This document shows positions 9,406 through 17,693 of a DNA stretch of 64,000 nt, in pieces. The position numbers and the translations under genes are program-made. Location of the stretch: assembly GCF_001279005.1 (NCBI RefSeq), contig NZ_LGCN01000063.1, positions 94,087-158,086 of the forward strand, in the 5' to 3' direction. The notes under the pieces were generated by a model that had not been told where the DNA came from, searched no databases, and saw only the letters and a program-made list of their open reading frames with translations. Numbering within the stretch: position 1 is the stretch's first letter; each line of letters starts with the position of its first letter. Source of the stretch: Streptomyces caelestis (GTDB lineage: Bacteria; Actinomycetota; Actinomycetes; Streptomycetales; Streptomycetaceae).

Positions 9406-12400
9406 ATGAGCGTGCCCGCGCACGCGGACGTCCACGCGGACGTCATTGCCTTCGAGCAGACGAAGGTGGATTTCGCCTACGACTGCTACGAGGCCCGGCT
9501 GGCCCGGATGAACGGCGAGTCCGTCGCCAAGGCGTCGGCCACCGGGAAGGACGGCATAGCCAACAGGCAGGAGACCGAGAAACAGGCCGAGGCCTACGGA
9601 GGACTGAGCGGCGAGAGCCTGGTCATCGGCCGCGTCGACGCCAGTGACCCGGCCGAAGGCACCACCACCTGGTACATCGGGCGGCGGGTCGTCTGGGACG
9701 ACGACCACAACCAGGTGGTGGTGGACTGGACCAACGGCCTGGCGAAGAAGTGGTTCGACGCGTCACCGGAATCGCCGGGGGAGGTGGTGCTGCGACGGCG
9801 CCTCATCTGCTCCCAGCGGGTCGTCGAGGACTACGCCGACGACATCGCCCCGGCCGCCCCCGTCGCGCCCGCTCCGACCGGTGGCGTTCCCCGGCCGCGC
9901 ACCGCACCGGAGACGGCAGAGCAGCCGTCGACCCCCCGACGGCCGGCCGCCCGGGGCGAGGAAACCGGACGGGACACCCCGGGACGCCCAGCCCCCACCC
10001 CCGGCGACATCGCCCGCATCCAGCGCCGCAAGCCCCAGCAGCCCGACGACTTCCTCCTGCGTGACCTGCAGCGCTCGCGCAGCGGCCGCATGCGGGACAT
10101 CGTCGAGACCATCCGGCGCGACCAGATGGCACTCGTCACCGGGACGCCCTCCGAGATCCTGGTCGTCCAGGGCGGTCCGGGAACCGGAAAGTCGGCGGTC
10201 GGCCTGCACCGTGTGACGTGGCTGGTGAACAACGACCACTTCAAGGCGCGGGACATCCTGGTCATCGGCCCCCACCAGCGGTTCCTCGACTACGTCGGAC
10301 AGGTCCTGCCCACCCTCGGCACCCGCGACGTCAACGCCGTGCAGCTGTCCCGCCTGTGGGACGGCGACATCCGCGGCACCGACAGCGCACGTACCCGGCT
10401 GGTGAAGTCCGACGAGCGCATGGCCGCCGTGCTCCGGAGGCGCGTCGAGGACGAGTACCGTCCGGCGGCCCTGGACGACCTCGTCACAGCGCCCTCCTAC
10501 GAAGGGGACGAACCCGCGTTCGTCGTCACCGTGGGCAGCACGACCCTGCGCGTGGCCCGCTCGGACATCCTCGCCGCCCTGGACGCGGTGCAGCCGGGCG
10601 GCGGCTCCTACCGCGAACGCCGCGACCGGTTCCGCGGTCTGCTCGTCGACCTCCTGCTGCGTGAACTCGTCGCCGTCGCCCCGCGTCGCAGCGGTGACCC
10701 CACGATCCGCCGTGACCTGGAGCGCAACCGGCAGGTCGAGCGCCTCGTCGAACGCGTCTGGCCGTCTCCGGGCCCGGCGGAGGCCCTCCGCACCCTCTAC
10801 GACTCGCCCGCACTGCTCCGGGCCTGCGCCGAGGGCATCCTCGACGAGGCCGAGCAGGAGGCCCTGCACCGCCCCCGCGAGGCCAGGGCCGACGAGGAAC
10901 CGTGGACGCTGGACGACCGGGTCTGCCTCGAGGAGCTCCGCCACCTCATCACCGGCGAGACCCCGCGCCACTACGGGCACGTCATCATCGACGAAGCCCA
11001 GGACCTGACGCCCATGCAGGCCCGTTCGCTGCGCCGCCGCCTCGCGGTCAACGGTTCCATGACCGTGCTCGGCGACCTGGCCCAGGCCACCGGCCCCCAT
11101 GCCTACGCCGACTGGGACCGCCTCGGCACGCTGCTGTCCGACCACGGGGACTGCATGCTGGCCGAACTGAACACGAGTTACCGCGTGCCGGCCGAGATCA
11201 TGGACTTCGCCGCCCCGCTGGCCCGCGCGATCGCGCCCGGGCTGCCCTATCCCCGGGCCGTGCGCGACGCCGGGCCCGACGCCGTCCGCGTGGTCGAGGC
11301 CGGAGCGGACACGCTCGTCGCCGAGACGCTGGCGCACGTCCGCCGCCTGCTCGGCACCACCGACGGCCGCAGCCTGCGCTCCGTGGCGGTCGTCGTCCCC
11401 GACGACTCCGCGTGGGCCGCCGAGATCGAGCACAAGCTGGCCGAGGCGGACGGCATCGCCGCCGAGGAACGCGGAGCCGTCTCCGTGCTCCCCGCCTCGC
11501 AGGCCAAGGGGATGGAGTTCGATCACGTCCTCGTCGTCGAACCGTCCGCGGTCGCCGGCCGTGACCCGGTCGGGCTGCGCCTGCTCTACATCGCCCTGAC
11601 CCGGAGCACCCAGAGCCTGACGATCCTGCACTCCGCTCCTCTTCCGCCGGCCCTGACGGGCGCCGACGACCACCGGCCGGCCGAGACCGGACCCCACCCC
11701 GGCACGGAGACGGAAGGGGAGGAGGTCCCGCGCGTCGGAACCGACCTGCGCGTACGGGTGGTCTCCCTCAGCGGCGGCATGTACCGGGCCGAGCCCGTCG
11801 ACGTCACCGTGGGCCGCCCGCTCTTCCTGGCCGTACGGAACGGTGCCGCGCCGCCCGCCGTCGGAACGGAGTTGGACACGTGGGTCCTGCGCCACTCCGG
11901 AAGCGCCACGTTCGTCACGGCGGACGACTCCGGCCGTCGGCCCATCTCGCCCACCATGCTGGAGCGCTACCTCGACGCGGTGGCGGTCGTCGACGAACTG
12001 ACGACGGGCGAGATCCCGGACGACGTCCGCTCCCGCCTCTCGGAGCTCAAAGGCATGGCCAACCGCTGCGTCAAACTCAACCAGCCTGACTGGCTGGACG
12101 TGTGGCGTGTCCTCGGTCGTCCCGACAAGCCGGGTCTGAACCGGTTGTCGAACCTCTGCGTGAGCACCCACCACGCGCTGAAGTCGGACACCTTCACGTC
12201 CGAGGCGTTCCGGTCGGAGCTGGCGAAGAGCGGCTGGTCGGAGGCGCTCGCCGCAGCACGGGAGACCCTGCGGCAGCGGCTCGCCGCCCCGGCCGAGGAC
12301 ACGGATCCTCAGCCGCGGAGCCCCACTGACACCCCTGAGCCCTCCGAACCGTACGAACAGCCCCGGCAGAGCACGCCGAAGGAGTCCGGCACCATGACCA

Positions 12401-12840
12401 CCACCGCCCCGCAGACAGCCGATCCGGCCACGGCCCTGCTCCGGCACCTGGAAGCGGCTGTCGCCGCCGACCGTACCTGCAAGACGCACGAAGCCGTGCG
12501 GTTCGAACTGATGGCGGCGCTCCTGCGCGCGGACCGGCAGCCCGAGCACTCCGCGGTCGTCGACGTCAGTTGTGTCACCGACACGGGTCTGAACCTCTAC
12601 GAGGTCCTTGGCGCCGGCCGGACGTCCCACGCCGACCTCCGTGCGGGGGCGGCCCGGCTCCTGGAAGTGGACCACGCCCTGCCGGGCAAGGCCGACCGTC
12701 TCTACCTCGTCCTCTCCGAACCGCCCGCCGAGCCGTGGTCCACCGGCTCCCTCCGCGACGTCTTCACGGTCGAGGTCATCTGGCGCACCACCGACGGCTG
12801 GGAGGGCGGCGCAGTCGGTACGGCCCTGGGGACGGGCTGA
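9406..12840 (+). CDS. HelD-like superfamily 1 helicase with large C-terminal extension
   Basis: A 1144-aa protein; ATG at 9406 with GGAGGGA just upstream. The N-terminal 140 residues match the HelD plan: a coiled-coil segment EQTKVDFAYDCYEARL, then WYIGRRVVWDDDHNQVVVDW and EVVLRRRL, the place where HelD reads IGR...DWRAP...RRR. The UvrD-like motor follows: Walker A GGPGTGKSAVG (about 256-266), IIDEAQDLTPMQ (about 527-538), NTSYRVPAEI near 589, SQAKGMEFDHV near 697 and LLYIALTRST near 725. Normal HelD ends about here, but this protein runs on for about 390 residues: a domain from about 780 to 960, a Pro-rich linker and a last block of about 148 residues. HelD recycles stalled RNA polymerase. 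The extension and the setting beside a Rad50-like ATPase and HsdR suggest a defence-related variant, which is inference. Confidence 0.82.
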   Translation: MSVPAHADVHADVIAFEQTKVDFAYDCYEARLARMNGESVAKASATGKDGIANRQETEKQAEAYGGLSGESLVIGRVDASDPAEGTTTWYIGRRVVWDDDHNQVVVDWTNGLAKKWFDASPESPGEVVLRRRLICSQRVVEDYADDIAPAAPVAPAPTGGVPRPRTAPETAEQPSTPRRPAARGEETGRDTPGRPAPTPGDIARIQRRKPQQPDDFLLRDLQRSRSGRMRDIVETIRRDQMALVTGTPSEILVVQGGPGTGKSAVGLHRVTWLVNNDHFKARDILVIGPHQRFLDYVGQVLPTLGTRDVNAVQLSRLWDGDIRGTDSARTRLVKSDERMAAVLRRRVEDEYRPAALDDLVTAPSYEGDEPAFVVTVGSTTLRVARSDILAALDAVQPGGGSYRERRDRFRGLLVDLLLRELVAVAPRRSGDPTIRRDLERNRQVERLVERVWPSPGPAEALRTLYDSPALLRACAEGILDEAEQEALHRPREARADEEPWTLDDRVCLEELRHLITGETPRHYGHVIIDEAQDLTPMQARSLRRRLAVNGSMTVLGDLAQATGPHAYADWDRLGTLLSDHGDCMLAELNTSYRVPAEIMDFAAPLARAIAPGLPYPRAVRDAGPDAVRVVEAGADTLVAETLAHVRRLLGTTDGRSLRSVAVVVPDDSAWAAEIEHKLAEADGIAAEERGAVSVLPASQAKGMEFDHVLVVEPSAVAGRDPVGLRLLYIALTRSTQSLTILHSAPLPPALTGADDHRPAETGPHPGTETEGEEVPRVGTDLRVRVVSLSGGMYRAEPVDVTVGRPLFLAVRNGAAPPAVGTELDTWVLRHSGSATFVTADDSGRRPISPTMLERYLDAVAVVDELTTGEIPDDVRSRLSELKGMANRCVKLNQPDWLDVWRVLGRPDKPGLNRLSNLCVSTHHALKSDTFTSEAFRSELAKSGWSEALAAARETLRQRLAAPAEDTDPQPRSPTDTPEPSEPYEQPRQSTPKESGTMTTTAPQTADPATALLRHLEAAVAADRTCKTHEAVRFELMAALLRADRQPEHSAVVDVSCVTDTGLNLYEVLGAGRTSHADLRAGAARLLEVDHALPGKADRLYLVLSEPPAEPWSTGSLRDVFTVEVIWRTTDGWEGGAVGTALGTG
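12394..12840 (+). other. Possible internal translation start: separate 148-aa C-terminal product
   Basis: Inside the helicase frame, ATG at 12394 is preceded by AAGGAG with 8 intervening bases, a near-ideal ribosome site, right after the Pro-rich linker (about residues 965-992). Translation from here would release the last block (HEAVRFELMAALLRAD, VVDVSCVTDTGLNLYEVLGAG, ADLRAGAARLLEVDHALPGK) as its own protein. The D...YEVLG arrangement faintly recalls a degenerate PD-(D/E)XK fold, but the catalytic Lys is absent. It could also be a fossil of two fused genes. Confidence 0.4.
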
Positions 12841-12859
12841 GGACGGAGCCGGCCGGCCC

Positions 12860-13480
12860 TCAGTGGACCACCACGGGCGGGGCGAGCGGGGCGATCTCCC
12901 GGTCGAAGAAGGCGTGGAAGTCGTCCCCCCGCTCGTACAGCGCGTCGAAGCCGGCCGAGGTCTCCCGGATCAGCGCCCGGTCGGTGAAGCGGTTGGCTCC
13001 CGCCGCGTTCCCGTCCTCGTCGTAGAGCACCTCGTACAGGGCGTCGTCCCCGAGGATCACCACTTCGGGGACCGGACGGCTCTGCTCGATGTCCGCGATG
13101 TCGCGGGCGTCGAGCACCCTGATGTGGTCGCCCAGTTCCACGCGCAGGCGCAGGACGAAGAGCTCCCACTGCACGTACGGGGTCACCGGGAACTCCACGA
13201 CGCGAAGGCGGCGCTCCAGAATTCCCAGCCGTGCGGCGGTGCGGAACTGCCGGGCGTAGACGTCGCGTTTCTCCTGGATGAGGGAGAGTGCGCGGTCCCA
13301 TTCCCCGGCGGCGAAGGCCTCCCAGCTGGCGAACCCGCGTTCCTTGAAATTCTGCCCCCGTTCGAGCTTGTTCAGGTGGCGAATTCCGCTCTCGTAGACG
13401 CGACGGAAGTCCGCATGGTATGTGGGGCGATCCATGCGTTCCGCGCGTTCCGAAGGTCCGTGCGGGAAGGAGTCAAACAT
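12860..13480 (-). CDS. DUF6879-like protein
   Basis: A 206-aa protein, or 191 aa if it starts at the ATG at 13435 before DRPTYHADF. Features consistent with DUF6879: YVQWELFVLRLRVELGDHIRVLDARD, VPEVVILGDDALYEVLYDEDG and a C-terminal HAFFDREIAPL. The family is common in Streptomyces, has no known activity and is often found with small partners and regulatory or defence-like ATPases. Its start overlaps the end of the upstream 91-aa gene by 8 bases. It is convergent with the HelD-like gene, with only 19 bases between the stops. Confidence 0.7.
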   Translation of the reverse strand: MFDSFPHGPSERAERMDRPTYHADFRRVYESGIRHLNKLERGQNFKERGFASWEAFAAGEWDRALSLIQEKRDVYARQFRTAARLGILERRLRVVEFPVTPYVQWELFVLRLRVELGDHIRVLDARDIADIEQSRPVPEVVILGDDALYEVLYDEDGNAAGANRFTDRALIRETSAGFDALYERGDDFHAFFDREIAPLAPPVVVH

Positions 13481-13748
13481 TCGGGATATCCGGTTTCGCT
13501 GCGATCAACATGTTCCTGGGGACGACCACGATCCGCTCGTCCGCTCCGACGGAGACCCCGGCGGGCAGTTTCCCGCCGAGCGGTTCCGTGAGATCACGGC
13601 CTATGACGGCGATGTCGCCGTTCTCGAGCTCCCAGATGTCGGGGCAGTCGGGGTTGTCGGTCGTGTGCCCCAGTTCCTGCGGCGATTTCCCCAGGCGCCG
13701 CTTGAATGTCGTGGCGGGATCCGCTTCCCATGGTCTGCTCATGGCCAT
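13473..13748 (-). CDS. Small protein coupled to DUF6879 gene
   Basis: A 91-aa protein containing FKRRLGKSPQELGHTTDNPDCPDIWELENGD, then IAVIGRDLTEPL and VGADERIVVVPRNMLI. The layout fits the small partner proteins that often precede DUF6879 genes. The 8-base overlap means translational coupling. Its promoter must lie in 13749-13974, shared with the divergent small ORF/STAND unit. Confidence 0.72.
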   Translation of the reverse strand: MAMSRPWEADPATTFKRRLGKSPQELGHTTDNPDCPDIWELENGDIAVIGRDLTEPLGGKLPAGVSVGADERIVVVPRNMLIAAKPDIPNV

Positions 13749-13935
13749 CGCCCCCTCGGATGGATCGGATTCCCGCTACTTTAGCAGTGAACATAACGAC
13801 TTGACCGCGCGAAAAGTGGACACGCTGAGAAATCCGCGACCGTGCCCTCGTTGTCCCGTCCGGCGCGGGGGTGCGACGATGGACATTCATGAAAGGGCGC
13901 CTTGTCGAATCACGGCAGATGCGTGCCAATTAGCG

Positions 13936-13941
13936 TATAAT
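13936..13941 (+). promoter_or_regulatory. Consensus -10 box TATAAT upstream of small ORF/STAND unit
   Basis: A perfect TATAAT, unusual in this high-GC genome, lies 34 bases before the GTG start of the 56-aa ORF. No good -35 box stands 16-19 bases upstream. The surrounding 40 bases are clearly A/T-rich compared with the neighbours. The transcript would start near 13948, leaving a leader of about 27 bases with AGGGGGAA before the start codon. Confidence 0.5.
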
Positions 13942-13974
13942 CTGAAAATTCGAGTGTATCGGGCAGGGGGAACT

Positions 13975-14145
13975 GTGGACCCGGAGACGGCATTACTCGC
14001 GCGGAGCGCGGGAGTCACACCGGTCACGCCGACGACGACCGACGCCCGGGAGCGCGCTCGGGAGAGCGTCCCCCGGCCCGCCGGCGTGTCCGGCCACGCC
14101 CGCATCCGTCAGGCCGGACGAGACCAGCACCACGCCCGGCGATGA
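13975..14145 (+). CDS. 56-aa ORF overlapping start of STAND gene
   Basis: GTG at 13975 has AGGGGGAA 4-11 bases upstream, and the frame stops at 14145, overlapping the ATG of the STAND gene (ATGA, 14142-14145). The peptide reads VDPETALLARSAGVTPVTPT and ends in a basic Arg/His/Gln-rich tail. I recognise no family. The promoter, ribosome site and 4-base overlap together argue that it is translated and coupled to the NTPase, as a leader peptide or small partner. Confidence 0.55.
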   Translation: MDPETALLARSAGVTPVTPTTTDARERARESVPRPAGVSGHARIRQAGRDQHHARR

Positions 14146-16307
14146 CGGCCGGGATGGACGGCCACGCCGAGGACCGTGGCCGGGTCTACCAGACCTCGGG
14201 CGACCAGCACATCAGCGAACACCACCACTACGGCGGACACGGCGGGCCCGGTGACGGGACGGCCGCGCCCCAGGGCCCCGACTCGGTTCGCCGCCCGGCG
14301 GTCGGCCGGCCCCCGGTCGTGCTGCGCGACCGCACCGAGGTGCTGGACCGGCTGCGGGCGAGCGTACGGGAAGAGCGCGGTGGCGAGGTCTACGTGCTGT
14401 ACGGCATGGGCGGCTGCGGCAAGACCGCGGTCGCCTACACGTTCTTCCAGCTGGCCACCGGTGAACACGGCAGGGTGGGACTGTGGGTCAGCGCCTTCGA
14501 CCGCGCGAGCCTGCGTGCGGGCATGCTCGCCGTGGCCGCCGACCGAGGGGCGGGCGACGCCGAGTTGCTGGCGGCCCGCAACGGGCTCCGCCCCGCCGCC
14601 GACCTGGTCTGGCAGCGCCTCGACCGCTCCGCCGAGCCCTGGCTGCTGGTGCTCGACAACGCCGACCACCCCGAGATCCTCCGGGACGGCAGCTGGCTGC
14701 GCACCAGCCCACGGGGCACGGTCGTGGTGACCACCCGCAGGCCGGCCGCCCGCTGGTGGCCGGGGGCGGAGCTGCAGCACATCGGCGTACTGCCGCGGGA
14801 GGACGCCGCGCGGGTGTTACGGGACCTCGCCCCGCACAGCGGCACACAGCAGGAGGCGGCCCGGATCGCGGACCGGCTCGGCCGGCTGCCGCTCGCCCTC
14901 ACGCTGGCGGGCGGCTTCCTCTCCCGGCAAGTGCTCGACCCCTGGACGATGGAGACCTACGGGCGCCGCCTGGAGGAAGGAGAAGGCGTCGAGCTCATCG
15001 ACCGGGGGGCCGACGCCCTGTCCGAGGAGGACCCCCGGCACCTGGTGGGCCTGACGTGGCAGCTGACGCTCGACGCGTTCGAGGCCCGCGGCCTGTCCGA
15101 GGCGACCGCGCTGCTGAGGCTCCTGTCGCGTTTCGCGCCCGAGCCGTTGCCGCTGTCCCTGCTCAACCGCGCCGAGATCGGCGGCGCCCTGCCGCCTGCC
15201 CGTTGCGAGACGGCCCTGAGGGCACTGCTCGACCAGTCGCTGACCGAACTGGTCGACGTCGGTGAGCGGTGCGTGCAGAGCCATGCGGTGCTGCTCGACA
15301 GCGTCGTCGCGGCGACCCCGGCGGACATGGTCCCGGCGCTCCACGCCACGGCGGTCCGACTGCTCGACGCGGCCGTGCCGGGTGTGCCCGACGCCGGTCC
15401 GTACGATCCACGGCTTCGGCTGCTGGTGCCGCACGGACTCGCCCTGCTGCGGCGCGCCGGCGACCCGTCGGCATCGGCCGACGCCCTGGCCGCGGTGATC
15501 AGGCTGTCCACCGCCCTGCACCGCACGGGGGACTACCTGTCCGCCCGGGAGACCGCCCGGGCCGCCGCGGACCTCGGTGAACGGCGGCTCGGCGAGGAGC
15601 ACCGTCTCGTCCTGGCCGCCCGTTCCCGCGTCGGACGGGCGCTCTTCCGGCTGGGCGGGTACGCCGAGGCCGAACGGCTGCTCCGACGCGTCCACACGGC
15701 TCAGGAACGGTTGTTCGGGTCCGACGACCCCGACACGCTGGACACCCGCCACGGCCTCCAGCTCGTCCTCGGAAACCTCGGACACCGTGACGAGGCCGTC
15801 TCGCTCCTCCGTTCCACGGTCGCCGGCAGGCGAAGGACACTGGGCCCCGCCCACCCGCTGACGTTGCGTTCCCGTTCCAGCCTGCTGGTCCTGCTGTCCG
15901 CGCCCGAGCTGGCCGCCGAAGAGGACGGCGAGCTGCTCTCCCTGCCCGCGGAGTGCGTACGGCGCCTCGGCCCCGACCACACGGTGACGCTGGGCGCCCA
16001 CCACAACCACGCCTGGGCGCTGTACCTGCTGGGCCGCTTCGACGAGGCCGACCAGGAGGTCCGGCTCGTCACCGAGGCGTACCGGCGGCGCTTCGGACCC
16101 GACCACCCGCTCGTGCTCTCGGCGCGGCAGCTGCTGTCCCGGACCCGGGCCGCGCAGGGCGACGTGGAGACGGCGGCCGGCGTCATGACGGACGTCGTCG
16201 CCAGGCGGGAACGCGGCCTGGGGGCCGACCACCCGTTCACCGTCGCCGGCCGGCGCCTCCTCGACGATCTCACGTCGGGGCGGTGGCGTCCGCCCGAAGG
16301 CGCCTGA
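14142..16307 (+). CDS. STAND NTPase (NB-ARC type) with TPR repeats
   Basis: A 721-aa protein in three parts. Residues 15-30 (YQTSGDQHISEHHHYG) resemble the short SGDQ-type N-terminal tags seen on many Streptomyces STAND proteins. The NTPase has VLRDRTEVLDRL, Walker A GMGGCGKT (88-95), Walker B PWLLVLDNAD (166-175), a sensor segment GTVVVTTR and the GxP motif RLPLALTLAGGFL. The C-terminal 280 residues hold kinesin-light-chain-like TPR units marked by repeated GPDHP/LGEEH/GSDDPDTL motifs. STAND proteins work as ligand-triggered switches, and several classes recognise phage proteins or control regulators. No separate effector enzyme is seen, so the output could be the N-terminal tag or the 56-aa protein. 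Confidence 0.88.
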   Translation: MTAGMDGHAEDRGRVYQTSGDQHISEHHHYGGHGGPGDGTAAPQGPDSVRRPAVGRPPVVLRDRTEVLDRLRASVREERGGEVYVLYGMGGCGKTAVAYTFFQLATGEHGRVGLWVSAFDRASLRAGMLAVAADRGAGDAELLAARNGLRPAADLVWQRLDRSAEPWLLVLDNADHPEILRDGSWLRTSPRGTVVVTTRRPAARWWPGAELQHIGVLPREDAARVLRDLAPHSGTQQEAARIADRLGRLPLALTLAGGFLSRQVLDPWTMETYGRRLEEGEGVELIDRGADALSEEDPRHLVGLTWQLTLDAFEARGLSEATALLRLLSRFAPEPLPLSLLNRAEIGGALPPARCETALRALLDQSLTELVDVGERCVQSHAVLLDSVVAATPADMVPALHATAVRLLDAAVPGVPDAGPYDPRLRLLVPHGLALLRRAGDPSASADALAAVIRLSTALHRTGDYLSARETARAAADLGERRLGEEHRLVLAARSRVGRALFRLGGYAEAERLLRRVHTAQERLFGSDDPDTLDTRHGLQLVLGNLGHRDEAVSLLRSTVAGRRRTLGPAHPLTLRSRSSLLVLLSAPELAAEEDGELLSLPAECVRRLGPDHTVTLGAHHNHAWALYLLGRFDEADQEVRLVTEAYRRRFGPDHPLVLSARQLLSRTRAAQGDVETAAGVMTDVVARRERGLGADHPFTVAGRRLLDDLTSGRWRPPEGA

Positions 16308-16469
16308 CACGACGTGAGGAGCGCGGGTCGGGGACCGGCTCGGCCCCGGGGCGCAGGACGGCGGCGGTGGTGGCGGTCATGGGGATGTAGCCCACGGGTT
16401 CGGCCGGCTCCGTGCTGTGCCGGAGCTCCGGCCGCCGCGGCCGGTGGGCGCCGTTCACACGGTTGGTCC

Positions 16470-17444
16470 TCACTCCCGCCCGATCAGGAACACCTGGTCG
16501 TCGCCGTCGCGTTCCGCGCAGCGTTCCGCCACGGCCGCCGCGCCCGCCTCCTTTGCACTCCCGCGGATGCCCACGCACAGCCCGCCGTCCCGCGCCGACC
16601 GCAGCCGCCACCGGTCCGTGCCGTCGGCCCGCTCGATGCGGAACCACTGGGAGTCGCCGCCCGCCCGGCAGTCGGTCCAGGGTTCGAGGGTGCCCCGGAA
16701 CGCGCCGTCGCCCAGGACGGTGAGGCAGCCGGGGCCGTGCACCGGGTGGTCGAACAGGATCTGGTACAGGCCGTCGTCCGCCCGCCGGAGGGACACGCGC
16801 GGAGGAACGGCCTCCGTGCAGGGCCGCTGCACCGCGAGCAGCTTGGACTCCCCGGAACCGTCCGCGCGGACGTCCCCGTCGGTCAGGCACAACTCGGGTG
16901 CGCGCGCCGGGCGGACGCGTGAGAAGCCGGCGGCCGGGCCGGGGGCGGCCGACGGACTCGTGGCCGAATCCCCGTGCGCCGCGCCGTCGGTGGGTCTCCC
17001 TTCGTCCTGCGTCAGCAGGACCGCGCCGACGGCGAGCAGTGCCACCGTGCCGAGGGAGGCGACCGCGACGGTCAGGGCGGTCCTGCCGCGGCCGGCGCCC
17101 GCCGGCTCCGGCGGCCGGACCGGGGGTTCCGGTTCCTGATCCGTCCCCTCGGCCCCGGGAACGTCCCCGGCCGCCAGCCGTTCCCTGGCCGCCAGCCACT
17201 CCGGCACGTCCCGCTCGGCGCCGCACGCCCGGACCAGCGCCGCGACCACCTCCGCGCGCGGCAGCGCGTCCCGCCGCAGGACGTCGGCCAGGGTGCTGCG
17301 CGCCAGCACCTCGTGGCGCTCGGCGGCCCGTTGCTCCAACTGACGGTAGGTCAGTCCACTGCGCTCCTTGAGCTCCCGCAGCAGGGCGACGTACTCGCGT
17401 GCGGTTCGTGCGTCCGCGGGATTCACGCCCTCCGAGACCACCAT
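16470..17444 (-). CDS. Membrane-anchored HTH protein with ricin-like lectin domain
   Basis: 324 aa; ATG at 17444, just before VVSEGVNPADARTAREYVAL. The N-terminus is an XRE-like HTH (YVALLRELKERSGLTYRQLE, STLADVLRRDALP). A Pro-rich linker leads to one membrane segment near residues 117-140 (TALTVAVASLGTVALLAVGAV). The outer part has paired Cys and repeats ELCLTDGD..., GCLTVLGDGAF...W..C...QWFRIE and GGLCVGIRG...C...DQVFLI, typical of a ricin-type beta-trefoil. It looks like a transmembrane sensor joining an extracellular sugar-binding domain to a cytoplasmic DNA-binding domain. It is convergent with the STAND gene. Confidence 0.75.
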   Translation of the reverse strand: MVVSEGVNPADARTAREYVALLRELKERSGLTYRQLEQRAAERHEVLARSTLADVLRRDALPRAEVVAALVRACGAERDVPEWLAARERLAAGDVPGAEGTDQEPEPPVRPPEPAGAGRGRTALTVAVASLGTVALLAVGAVLLTQDEGRPTDGAAHGDSATSPSAAPGPAAGFSRVRPARAPELCLTDGDVRADGSGESKLLAVQRPCTEAVPPRVSLRRADDGLYQILFDHPVHGPGCLTVLGDGAFRGTLEPWTDCRAGGDSQWFRIERADGTDRWRLRSARDGGLCVGIRGSAKEAGAAAVAERCAERDGDDQVFLIGRE

Positions 17445-17693
17445 GGCGTCATTCTCGACACCCCCGACACGGGAGGCAACTCCTGTCCGGCGTGTATCGG
17501 ACAACCTGATCGCACGGTCCGGAGGAGCCGTTGACCAGGCCGGACGGCCCTCTCCTGTCCCGGACGCCCCAAACCGTTGCCGGACAGGATCCGCCCGCCA
17601 AGACTCCGGTGCTGTCGCCGCGTTCCGGACCCACGGGGGTGGACCGGACGCGGCGCCGACACCGGACCCGTTCACGACAGAAGGAGTCGTCCC

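Noticed and set aside
13902..13907. TTGTCG as the -35 box for the TATAAT at 13936
   Set aside because: The spacer would be 28 bases, too long for a normal promoter.
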